Shown here: in pieces, positions 1-7,839 of the stretch
How the letters are laid out: each line of letters starts with the position of its first letter
Position numbering within the stretch: the stretch's first letter is position 1
DNA from: JANQOH01 sp965243325
GTDB taxonomy: Bacteria; Pseudomonadota; Alphaproteobacteria; UBA7887
DNA: 64,000 nucleotides
Direction of reading: 5' to 3'
Assembly: GCA_965243325.1 (NCBI GenBank)
Contig: CBDEUQ010000003.1
Span: 434,001-498,000 of the forward strand
Notes under the pieces: model-generated
What the model saw: only the letters and a program-made list of their open reading frames with translations
Told to the model about the DNA's origin: nothing
Database searches by the model: none
Position numbers and translations under genes: made by a program

Positions 1-3000
1 ATATTCTCGGAGGGCAGCCGGTTCCAGATGGGGAGAAGGAGGCCGGCGGCGAGCCAGAAACGGGATTCGCGGTGGGTGGGGAGGCTGGCGATCTCGGCGT
101 CCCAATGCGCCCGCCATGTCGCCTGGCTGGCGGGGCGCCAGTTGGATGCCTTGAGCTTGGCAAGAGGCATGTAGTCGTGGGTGTGGGGGCGGAGGAGGCG
201 CACGCGTTCCTGCACGCTGCCGTCGTCGAACATGATGGAGTTGGACGGAAGGATCACGGCGGCGTTCTTCGATTGGGCGTTGATGACGAGGGTGGGGAGG
301 TGTTGCGGGTTCGGCTTGTTCGCGCTGATCCGGAGGGCGTCGTCGGCCTTCGTCGGGATCAGGCGATCGAGGCGGGTGATGGCGACGAGGTCGGTAGTCG
401 CGCCGGTGCGGGGCTGGGTGTAGAGGGTTTCGCGGCCGGTTTCGATGAGGGAGTGAGCGCGAATGGTCTCGACGCCGACTTCGTATCGGCCGGATTCGAT
501 GGCCTGCTGGATCTTGGTGTCGATGCGTTGCTCGAGGGCGGTGAAGAGCGCGTTTTGCTCGGCGATCGGCAGCGCGAGGAGGCGGTTGAGGAATTGCGAC
601 ATTGGCGGAAGGTCTTCCTTGAGGCCTCCTTCGTAGGTGAGCGTGAGCCCGGTCGCGTCCTGAAAATCGTTGAGGGACCAGCCGGGAATGTCGCCGTGCC
701 AGAGGGCGCCGTAGAACTGGCGGAGCGCCGCCTTGGCGTAGAGGCTTTCGAGGTTGTCGCTGGCGCGGAAGAGCGCCTGGTTCTTGCCCATGCTGGTCTG
801 CGAGTCGCGCTGTCCGCGGGTGATGGCGCCTAGTGAATCGAGGCGGCGGGCGATGGTGGCGATGAATCTGCGCTCTCCCTTTACATTGGTTGTGACGGGT
901 CGGAAGAGGGGCGCGGAGGCCTGGTGGGTGCGGTGGGTGCGGCCGAGGCCCTGGATGGCCTGGTAGGCTTGCCAGCCGGGTTCGAGGAGGTAATGGATGC
1001 GGCGCTGGGTGTTGGGGGACGAGAGATCGGCGTGGTAGCTGCGGCCGGTTCCGCCGGCCATGGAGAAGACGAGGATGCGTTTCCTTCCGTCCATGAATGC
1101 GGAGGCTTCGGAAAGGTTGGCGGAGCCGGGCCGGTTGCGTAGCGCGAGGCGGGGTCGGTTGGCGTCGTTGAGTCGGACGACGCGCCGCGACCTGCCGGTG
1201 ATCTCGGCGACGGCGTCGTGCCCGAAGTGCTGGATGATCTGGTCGAGTGCGGCGGGAACGGGCGGCAGGGAGGCGAGCTTTTCGATGAGGGCGTCGCGGC
1301 GCGCGACGGCTTCCTTGCAGAGCACGGGCTTGCCGTGGCTGTCGAAGACGGGCCGGGAGAAGAGCTGGTCGTTGTCGGTGGTGAAGGTCTCCTGTAGCTG
1401 GACGGGGAATGCGTGAAGGAGAAATTCGAGGACGGTTTCGCGGGGGGTGAGGTCGATGTTGAGGTCATCCCATTCGGACGGCGGAATCTCGGCGATGCGC
1501 CGTTCCATGAGGGCCTCGCCGGTGGAGACGAGCTGGATGACGGCGGAGCGGTCGGAGACGAGGTCCTGCTCGATGGAGCGGATGAGGGTCGGGCATTTCA
1601 TGGACGTGAGAAGGTGTCCGAAGAAGCGTTGCTTGGCGCCCTCGAATGCGCTCATGGCGGCGGACTTGGCGCGGGGGTTGAGGGTGTCGCCGGCGTCCTC
1701 GATCTTGGTGGCCTTGAGGGCTTCGCGGAGGTTCTTGTGGATGACCTTGAAGGCGTTGGCGTAGGAGTCGTAGATGCGGCGCTGGGGATCGGTCAGCGGG
1801 TGCTCGAGGATCTGGATCTCGACGCCGTCGTAGGAGAGCGCGCGGGCCTGGTATAGGCCGAGCGCCTTGAGGTCCCGTGCAACAACCTCGAGGGCGGCGA
1901 CGCCGCCGGCTTCCATGGCGGTGACGAAGTCTGTGCGATTGTCGAAGGGGGTGTCGTCGGTTGACCACAGGCCGAGCCTGCCGGCGTAGGCGAGGGCGGA
2001 GACGGTGGTGGCGCCAGTGGCCGAGACGTAGGCGATCCGGGCGTCGGGGAGGGCATATTGGAGGCGGAGGCCTGCGCGGCCCTGTTGCGAGGGTTTCGTT
2101 TCGCCGTGCTTGCCTTTCGATCCCGCGGCGTTGGCCATGGCGTGGGCCTCGTCGAAGATTATGACCCCTTGGTAAGTGTGGCGGTCGTCTTCGTCGAGGG
2201 AGCCGGCGAGCCAGGTGATGATCTGGTCGAGGCGGGAGATGCGGCCCTGCCGGGCGGCGCTGCGCAGGGTGGCGTACGTTGCGAAGAGGATGCCCTGCGG
2301 GTTGGGGATCTCGGTGCCTTGTCGGAATTTCGCGAGGGGGATGACGTCGGTTTCCCGTCCGCCGATTGCGGTCCAGTCTCGGCGCGCGTCCTCGACGAGC
2401 TTGTCGGATTGCGAGAGCCAGAGTGCGCGCTTACGGCCGCGGAGCCACTGGTCGAGGATGATCGCGGCGACCTGGCGGCCCTTGCCGGCGCCGGTGCCGT
2501 CGCCGAGCATCCATCCGCGGCGGAGCTTGACGGGGCCGGAGAGCGTTTCTCCGTTGTCGGTGACGAACGCGGTGTCGGGGATCTCCCCGTCCTCGGGCGG
2601 CCGCTTGATGGTCTCCCATCCGGAGCCGATGAGGTATTCCGCCGGCAGGTGGTTTGAGTGCGCTTCGCCGGCGAGGACGACGCTCTCGATCTGGGCGTCG
2701 GAGAGGAGGCCTTCGGTGAGGATGCGGGTAGGCAGTTTGGGGCGGTAGCTGGGGACGGGGTGCGGAACGGCGGCCATGGCGCCGGACTCGACGAGGGAGG
2801 TCGGGTGGGGCGCCGCTGCGGGAGTGGTGGTGATCTGCGGGTGCCAGGGTTCGTGTGGGCTGGTGGTCGAGGAAGTGGGCTTGGCGGTGGTGGCCGGCGC
2901 GGCGGTGCGGACTTGGATCGTGAGGGGTTCGATTGGTCCCCAGTCGCGGGTTTTGGGCACAGGCGGGAGATGCGCGTTGCGGGGCGTCTCGGGCCTGGGG

Positions 3001-4130
3001 AGGGGGTTGCCGAACATGTCGGGTGTGGGGCCGGCGGCGGGCTTCGTGGGGCTGGGGGGCGGGGCGGTACGTGCGCGGGGCGGGACCTGTTCGGCGATGG
3101 CCTGAAGGAGCGCGGCCGCGGTGGTGGCGCGGGGGTTGGGCTTGAGCTGAACCGGGGGTTTTTCCGCGTGGTCGATGACTGTGAGGCGGGTGTCGAAGCT
3201 GGTGCCGCGGCGGGTGTAGAGGCGGCCGTCGATAACCATGGTGAAGACGGCGTGGGCGGGGAGGGACTGGAACGTGGAGCGCCAGGCGGCGCTGTCCGGG
3301 GAGCAATTGGCTGAGGTGATGGCGGCAATGCGGCCTTCGGGGGCCAGCATGGTGAAGGCGGAGCGCATGTGGACGAGGTCGCGGCCGGATCGGGTGTGAA
3401 TCATGCCGGGAGTGGCGGAGAACGGCGGGTTCATGATGACGGCGTCGGGGCGGAGTTCGGGCAGGAAGTCGGCGATGGACTCGGCGTTGTGGCGGGTGAC
3501 GGTCGCGGTGGGAAAGAGGGCAGAAAGCAGGGCGGCGCGAACCGGCGCGATCTCGTTCAGATGGAGGCGGCCGTTCGGTCCGGTGCCAAGGGCGTAGCGG
3601 GCCATGGCGGCGAGCATTCCGGTGCCCGCGGACGGCTCGAGAACGGTGTCGCCCGGAGCGATGGCTGCGGCTCGGAGGAGGGCGTAGGCGAGGGGCAGGG
3701 GGGTCGAGAATTGCTGGAGCGCGAGCTGTTGTTGGGAGCGCCTGGTTTGGGGCGGTTCGAGCGCGGCAATCGCGGTGAGGTATGCGAGCATTTTGGCGGG
3801 GCCGTCGGGCCCGCTGCCGGCGCGATGGCGGAGGGAGGGGGCGAAGCGTTGGATGAACATGACGACGGCGGCCTCGGCGGCTTCGTAGGCGTCTTTCCAG
3901 ACCCATGCGCCGTCGGCGTCGGTGGCGTGATAGGCGGCGGTCATCGCCCCGCGCAGCGTGTGGACGTCGAGGCGCTTGCCGGCGATGAGGTCGGGGAGGA
4001 GGGTTTGGGCGGCGGAGATGAGGGCGGCCGGGGTGTCCTCGCGCGCGGTGTTGCAGGGGTCGTGGGCGACCGCGGTGATGGCGTTTCGGGGGCGAGCGGG
4101 AGGGTTCGTCGCCGGCGAGGCGTCGAGCAT
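1..4130 (-). CDS. DNA methyltransferase-strawberry notch-like helicase fusion (3' end beyond window)
   Basis: At least 1376 residues are read with no stop, and the gene runs off the left edge. The N-terminal part is an adenine-type methyltransferase: a SAM-binding EPSAGTG motif at about residues 165-171 and the catalytic NPPF at 234-237. A proline-rich linker follows. Then comes a superfamily 2 helicase with Walker A (GDGTGAGKG, K550), DEAH (660-663) and motif VI (QGLGRTHRTHQ, near 1060). This is the architecture of large strawberry-notch proteins of alphaproteobacterial plasmids and phages; phage P1 DarB, an antirestriction protein, is a similar combination. The ATG at 4130 is preceded by GGAG at good spacing. 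Role in protecting or processing the element's DNA is inferred. Confidence 0.88.
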   Translation of the reverse strand, partial: MLDASPATNPPARPRNAITAVAHDPCNTAREDTPAALISAAQTLLPDLIAGKRLDVHTLRGAMTAAYHATDADGAWVWKDAYEAAEAAVVMFIQRFAPSLRHRAGSGPDGPAKMLAYLTAIAALEPPQTRRSQQQLALQQFSTPLPLAYALLRAAAIAPGDTVLEPSAGTGMLAAMARYALGTGPNGRLHLNEIAPVRAALLSALFPTATVTRHNAESIADFLPELRPDAVIMNPPFSATPGMIHTRSGRDLVHMRSAFTMLAPEGRIAAITSANCSPDSAAWRSTFQSLPAHAVFTMVIDGRLYTRRGTSFDTRLTVIDHAEKPPVQLKPNPRATTAAALLQAIAEQVPPRARTAPPPSPTKPAAGPTPDMFGNPLPRPETPRNAHLPPVPKTRDWGPIEPLTIQVRTAAPATTAKPTSSTTSPHEPWHPQITTTPAAAPHPTSLVESGAMAAVPHPVPSYRPKLPTRILTEGLLSDAQIESVVLAGEAHSNHLPAEYLIGSGWETIKRPPEDGEIPDTAFVTDNGETLSGPVKLRRGWMLGDGTGAGKGRQVAAIILDQWLRGRKRALWLSQSDKLVEDARRDWTAIGGRETDVIPLAKFRQGTEIPNPQGILFATYATLRSAARQGRISRLDQIITWLAGSLDEDDRHTYQGVIIFDEAHAMANAAGSKGKHGETKPSQQGRAGLRLQYALPDARIAYVSATGATTVSALAYAGRLGLWSTDDTPFDNRTDFVTAMEAGGVAALEVVARDLKALGLYQARALSYDGVEIQILEHPLTDPQRRIYDSYANAFKVIHKNLREALKATKIEDAGDTLNPRAKSAAMSAFEGAKQRFFGHLLTSMKCPTLIRSIEQDLVSDRSAVIQLVSTGEALMERRIAEIPPSEWDDLNIDLTPRETVLEFLLHAFPVQLQETFTTDNDQLFSRPVFDSHGKPVLCKEAVARRDALIEKLASLPPVPAALDQIIQHFGHDAVAEITGRSRRVVRLNDANRPRLALRNRPGSANLSEASAFMDGRKRILVFSMAGGTGRSYHADLSSPNTQRRIHYLLEPGWQAYQAIQGLGRTHRTHQASAPLFRPVTTNVKGERRFIATIARRLDSLGAITRGQRDSQTSMGKNQALFRASDNLESLYAKAALRQFYGALWHGDIPGWSLNDFQDATGLTLTYEGGLKEDLPPMSQFLNRLLALPIAEQNALFTALEQRIDTKIQQAIESGRYEVGVETIRAHSLIETGRETLYTQPRTGATTDLVAITRLDRLIPTKADDALRISANKPNPQHLPTLVINAQSKNAAVILPSNSIMFDDGSVQERVRLLRPHTHDYMPLAKLKASNWRPASQATWRAHWDAEIASLPTHRESRFWLAAGLLLPIWNRLPSEN

Positions 4131-4196
4131 GGAGATCTCCGGGGTGAGACGTGGGGAGCGGTCGGTGGGTCGCGGTTTCGGGGGAGGTGCGGGAAG

Positions 4197-4961
4197 CTAG
4201 AGGAGGCCCCTGGTATGGAAGCTGATCGAGTCCTCGGACGTGACGATGATGTGGTCGAGCAGGGTGATCCCGATGGTCTTGAGCGCGGTCTTGAGCTGGC
4301 GGGTCATGTCGATGTCGTTGTGAGAGGGTTCGGGGTTACGCGATGGATGATTGTGAATCGCGATAACGGAGGTGGCGTGGAGCTCGAGGGCACGGACGCA
4401 TACTTCGCGGATGTAGACGGGGGTGTGGTTGACCGTGCCCTGCTGGTGTTTCTCGGCCGCGATGAGGGTGTGGCGGCCGTCGAGGAAGATGAGGAAGAAG
4501 GCTTCGGTCTCGCGGTGGCCGATGAGGGTGCGGCAGTAGTCGACGACGGCGTCGTAGGTCGGAAGGGTGGGGCCGATCTTGGTGGGGAGTCCGGCCTGGG
4601 CATGACGGATCGCGAGGGCTTCGGTGGTCTTGATCGCGGCGATTGCGTCGTCGGGAAGGGAAGCGAGTGCGCGGAGCCGGTCGGGCCTCGCGGCGAGGAT
4701 GCGGGGAAGGGTGCCGAAGAGGTGAAGAAGACGGGCGGCGTCGGCGGCGGCGCTGGTGAGGTGGCGGGAGCGGCCGAGCAGGAGCTGGAGCAACTCGGCG
4801 TCGGTGAGGGGGTTGTTCTCGGGGTTGAGAAGCTGGGTCCGGAGACGTCGGTGCGACTGGAGGGATGTCGGGGGAAGCGCGGATTTGCGGGCCGGGGTGT
4901 GCTGGAAACGGTGCGCGGCGTCGTGGGCCGCGGGGTCGGGGGCTGTTGTGGGGGCGGTCAT
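4197..4961 (-). CDS. radC: RadC-family JAMM domain protein
   Basis: 254 residues. The N-terminal half has the helix-hairpin-helix-like region of RadC (PLTDAELLQLLLG near 51-63). The C-terminal half carries the metalloprotease-like JAMM motif: H203, H205, S213 and D216 within HNHPSRNPEPSHND. The biochemical function of RadC is still unsettled and the old DNA-repair role is doubtful. Copies on plasmids, genomic islands and phages are very common, which fits this block. The open frame extends upstream, but the ATG at 4961 has GGAG seven bases before it and begins the family-like sequence. It lies 66 bp after the helicase gene's start in the same orientation. Confidence 0.92.
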   Translation of the reverse strand: MTAPTTAPDPAAHDAAHRFQHTPARKSALPPTSLQSHRRLRTQLLNPENNPLTDAELLQLLLGRSRHLTSAAADAARLLHLFGTLPRILAARPDRLRALASLPDDAIAAIKTTEALAIRHAQAGLPTKIGPTLPTYDAVVDYCRTLIGHRETEAFFLIFLDGRHTLIAAEKHQQGTVNHTPVYIREVCVRALELHATSVIAIHNHPSRNPEPSHNDIDMTRQLKTALKTIGITLLDHIIVTSEDSISFHTRGLL

Positions 4962-5014
4962 GTGGCGGCTCCGGTGTGGCGGGGCGGGGGGCTGGGGACG
5001 GGGGCGGATCGGGG

Positions 5015-5659
5015 TCAGCCGAAGCGTTGGCCGCGGTCGGTGAAGGTGTATTCGTTGGCGAGGAGGATCTCGTCGACGTGGTCGTCGGAGGTCTGGTACT
5101 CCCACTCGGTTTGCAACTGGCGGTAGAGCCAGCGCGCGAGGTCCCGGAACAGGGCGGTGAGGGTGACGTCGGCTGCGTCGGCGATGGGCTGGTTGGTGGG
5201 GCTGTCGCGTTGGACGTCGACGTGCATGGTGTACTCGTGGGAGTAGCGGCCGTTGCATGTGATCGAGGCGTGGAGCTGGTGGAAATTGCGGCGCTGGGCG
5301 TTCTTCAGGCCGTCGGCGATGCGGTGCAGTTCCTCGTCCTTGGGGGCGTGCTTGCGGATGCGTTTGGAGGCCTTGCGGCCGTAGCTGTAATTGCCGGCGA
5401 AGCTGGCGCCGTCGCCCTGGTTGTGGAAGCCGGTGAAATGGATCTGGGGGTCGTCGTAGGTCTTGCCGTTAAGGCGGGTGGCGTGTTGCGTCGCGATGTT
5501 TATGCCGAGGATGCCGGCGATCTTTGTGAAATCGTCGTAGATGAAGTCGTACCAGGAATGGTCGAATCCGTGCTCGCGATACCAGTCGCGTGCGGCCTGC
5601 TTGGCGGAGTCCGGGAGTTCGTCGACGGTGTAGACGATTGTCGTGATGACCTTCTGCAT
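5015..5659 (-). CDS. Mobile-element protein of unknown function (VYTVDEL...WYRE family)
   Basis: 214 residues. It opens with a sequence (VYTVDELPDSAKQAARDWYR) that recurs at the start of a poorly described family found on plasmids and in phages. The middle is rich in aromatic residues, glycine and histidine (near HFTGFHNQGDGASF). No catalytic motif or membrane segment was recognised. The ATG at 5659 was chosen over the longer open frame because the family-like sequence begins there and the upstream extension has the proline/arginine bias of non-coding frames. It sits between radC and a small gene related to the GHKL ATPase. Confidence 0.75.
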   Translation of the reverse strand: MQKVITTIVYTVDELPDSAKQAARDWYREHGFDHSWYDFIYDDFTKIAGILGINIATQHATRLNGKTYDDPQIHFTGFHNQGDGASFAGNYSYGRKASKRIRKHAPKDEELHRIADGLKNAQRRNFHQLHASITCNGRYSHEYTMHVDVQRDSPTNQPIADAADVTLTALFRDLARWLYRQLQTEWEYQTSDDHVDEILLANEYTFTDRGQRFG

Positions 5660-5684
5660 GGCGGGGCTCCGGACGGGTGAGGGG

Positions 5685-5903
5685 TCAGCGATCGTCGGCG
5701 GGGCGGGGATCGAGGGTGACGGCGATCTCGTCGCCTTCGACGGTGATGGTGACGCGGCGGTCGGGAGGCATGAGCCAGTGAACGTCGGTCCAGACGGCGT
5801 TGGCGATGCGGGCACGGAGCGCGAGATCGCTGGGGTGAGAGGGTGAGGGGGCTGGTGCGTCCGGCGGGAGCGGGGGGTAGCGGGGGAAAGAGTGGGTTTG
5901 CAT
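5685..5903 (-). CDS. Small protein resembling the C-terminus of the adjacent GHKL ATPase
   Basis: 72 residues. Its last 40 residues (IANAVWTDVHWLMPPDRR, then VTITVEGDEIAVTLDP) parallel the last 40 of the protein encoded just upstream (IVNAITNHLLWRLPHDR, then TVTITIKTPNISVAFTPD). This suggests a shared small domain, present once free and once as the C-terminal domain of the ATPase. It could be a regulator or competitor for the same partner, or a duplication remnant. The ATG at 5903 starts the plausible protein; the longer frame upstream is a shadow of the ATPase gene. Confidence 0.6.
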   Translation of the reverse strand: MQTHSFPRYPPLPPDAPAPSPSHPSDLALRARIANAVWTDVHWLMPPDRRVTITVEGDEIAVTLDPRPADDR

Positions 5904-6028
5904 CGGTGGTTTCCGGTCGGTTGCGGGTGCAGGGCGGGCGGGAGCGCGGCGGGAACGGGGTGGGGGAGCGGGGCGGCGAGCGCGCGAGCGGCGCCGCCCT
6001 CTGCCTCCGGCAAGGGTTGATCGGGGTG

Positions 6029-7762
6029 TCAGGCAGGTTTCTCGTCGGGATGGTCGGGGGTGAAGGCGACCGAGATGTTGGGTGTTTTGATGGTGATCGT
6101 GACGGTGCGGTCGTGGGGGAGGCGCCAGAGGAGGTGGTTGGTGATGGCGTTGACGATGATGTCGTTGAGGGCGTCCTCGCGGCTGAGGAGGATCTTGTTC
6201 GCGAGATGCCGGGCTTCGGTTATGCAGGCTTGTTCCTGGGTGTCGAAGCTGTCGGCGCTGCAATCGTCGGAGGGGGAGAAATAGGAATCGACGATGAGGT
6301 CGGTAAGGGCCTGCGGGGTGATGCGGCTGTCGGCGGTGACGAGGGGGCGGGATGATGAAGCCCAGGCGCCGGGTGGGGCTGCGAAGGCGAGGTCGGTGGG
6401 GAGGACGAGGTCTTCCGGTTTCTCGGCGGCGGTGTTGATGTTGAGAACTGCCTTGATCGAGGTCGGGCGGGGGAGTGTGTCGTCGTAGACCGGGGAGTGG
6501 CGGTCGACGATCAGGGCATCGAGGGTGTTGGTGTCGCCTTTGATGGTGACTTGGATGTACGCGGCGTCGACGGTGTCGAGGGCGTCGTACCACGGGTAGC
6601 CCTTGAGATGATCCTTGGCTTCGTAGAGGCGGGGGCCGGCGTCGTGGATTTGGGCGGCGCGCCAGATGGCCTGGGCGACGGGGGTCTCGGGGGAGCAAGC
6701 CATGAGAAGAGGATCGGGGTGGAGGGTGTGGATGGGGGTGGGCTCGGACCACGCTTCGTGATTGGCAACGTCGGGGCGCCAGGGCGCGAGGAGGGGTTTC
6801 GGGGGATTGATGTCGATCGCGGCGGCGCGAGCGGCGGTCCAGTCTTCGTAGCGGGGGCGGGGGTCCTCGGCCCTGGACATGGCGCGGTAGATGGCGATCC
6901 GGGCGGCGGCGCGGAGTTCGCCGAGGAAGGCGTTTTCGACAGGTTTCTCGCGGGCCGGGAGGACGAGTTCGAGGTCAGGGCAGTCTCGGACATCGGCCCG
7001 CACGGTCCAGGTCGGGGCGGCAACGGTGTCGACGTAGGGTAGGCCGATGTGGAGCATGTGGCCGAAGAAATTGAGGTCCGGCTGCCGATACATGGGGGAG
7101 CGGCTGTGGTAGACGCCGAAGACGACGCCGTTCCAGCCCTCGACGTAGACGGCGTCCTCGAGGAAGGGCGCGGTGGCGAGGAGGGTTTGGGTTTCTTTCG
7201 GGGTCGTGCGGTCCACGAAGGTGACGGGCACGGGGTAGAAATGGGCGGCCTGGTTGCAGGCCTGCCAGATGGCCTTGATGTGAAGGTTGACGGGAAACGT
7301 GATGGTGGTGCCGTGGGGCTTCGGGGCACGGTCGTCGTCGGGGGAAATGTAGGCGGACGTGTCGCCCAGGAAGTGGGCGGGATTGAGGTGGAGCGTCCAG
7401 GCGGCGGGGTGGTCGTCGTCGGGGTCGAGATGCCGGGAAGAGATGGTGCTGTTGCGGTGCGCCAGGCTGAGGATGCCCATGCCGGCGGCATCTTCGCGTC
7501 GGACGGTGGCGGGATCCCATCCGTTCTCGCCGAAGGAGAGGAGGACGGCGGCGTCGCGTATGCCGCAGCCGTCGTCGGTGACGGTGATGAGGTGCTCGGG
7601 CGCAGTGGATTCGACGGTGACGCGGACGGCGGTGGCGCCGGCGCGGCGGGAGTTCTGGAAGAGTTCGGCGATGATGGACTCGAAGGTGGCGTCGTAGGTG
7701 CGGGTGACGCGACTGACGGCGCTTTCGTGGAATCGCGCCTGGATCGGCTTGGGATGGCGCAT
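6029..7762 (-). CDS. GHKL (HSP90/MutL/histidine kinase-like) ATPase
   Basis: 577 residues. The first 110 residues form a Bergerat-fold ATP site: N-box ELFQNSRR (33-40, E33 and N36), G1 box DDGCGI (63-68) and G2 box AGMGILSL (93-100). No histidine-kinase phosphoacceptor region or membrane segment is seen, so it is not an ordinary sensor kinase. The remaining 450 residues match nothing I recognise, and the end carries the domain shared with the small downstream gene. The same frame stays open far upstream, but the ATG at 7762, after a GGAG, begins the GHKL domain. GHKL ATPases on mobile elements occur in defence and DNA-handling modules; the role here is unknown. Confidence 0.85.
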   Translation of the reverse strand: MRHPKPIQARFHESAVSRVTRTYDATFESIIAELFQNSRRAGATAVRVTVESTAPEHLITVTDDGCGIRDAAVLLSFGENGWDPATVRREDAAGMGILSLAHRNSTISSRHLDPDDDHPAAWTLHLNPAHFLGDTSAYISPDDDRAPKPHGTTITFPVNLHIKAIWQACNQAAHFYPVPVTFVDRTTPKETQTLLATAPFLEDAVYVEGWNGVVFGVYHSRSPMYRQPDLNFFGHMLHIGLPYVDTVAAPTWTVRADVRDCPDLELVLPAREKPVENAFLGELRAAARIAIYRAMSRAEDPRPRYEDWTAARAAAIDINPPKPLLAPWRPDVANHEAWSEPTPIHTLHPDPLLMACSPETPVAQAIWRAAQIHDAGPRLYEAKDHLKGYPWYDALDTVDAAYIQVTIKGDTNTLDALIVDRHSPVYDDTLPRPTSIKAVLNINTAAEKPEDLVLPTDLAFAAPPGAWASSSRPLVTADSRITPQALTDLIVDSYFSPSDDCSADSFDTQEQACITEARHLANKILLSREDALNDIIVNAITNHLLWRLPHDRTVTITIKTPNISVAFTPDHPDEKPA

Positions 7763-7839
7763 CGGAGGGCTCCGTAAGGAGAAAAGGGGGCCGGGCGCGC
7801 GGGGCGCCCGGGAGTTTCGTGGTGTGGGTTGTGCCGGGC

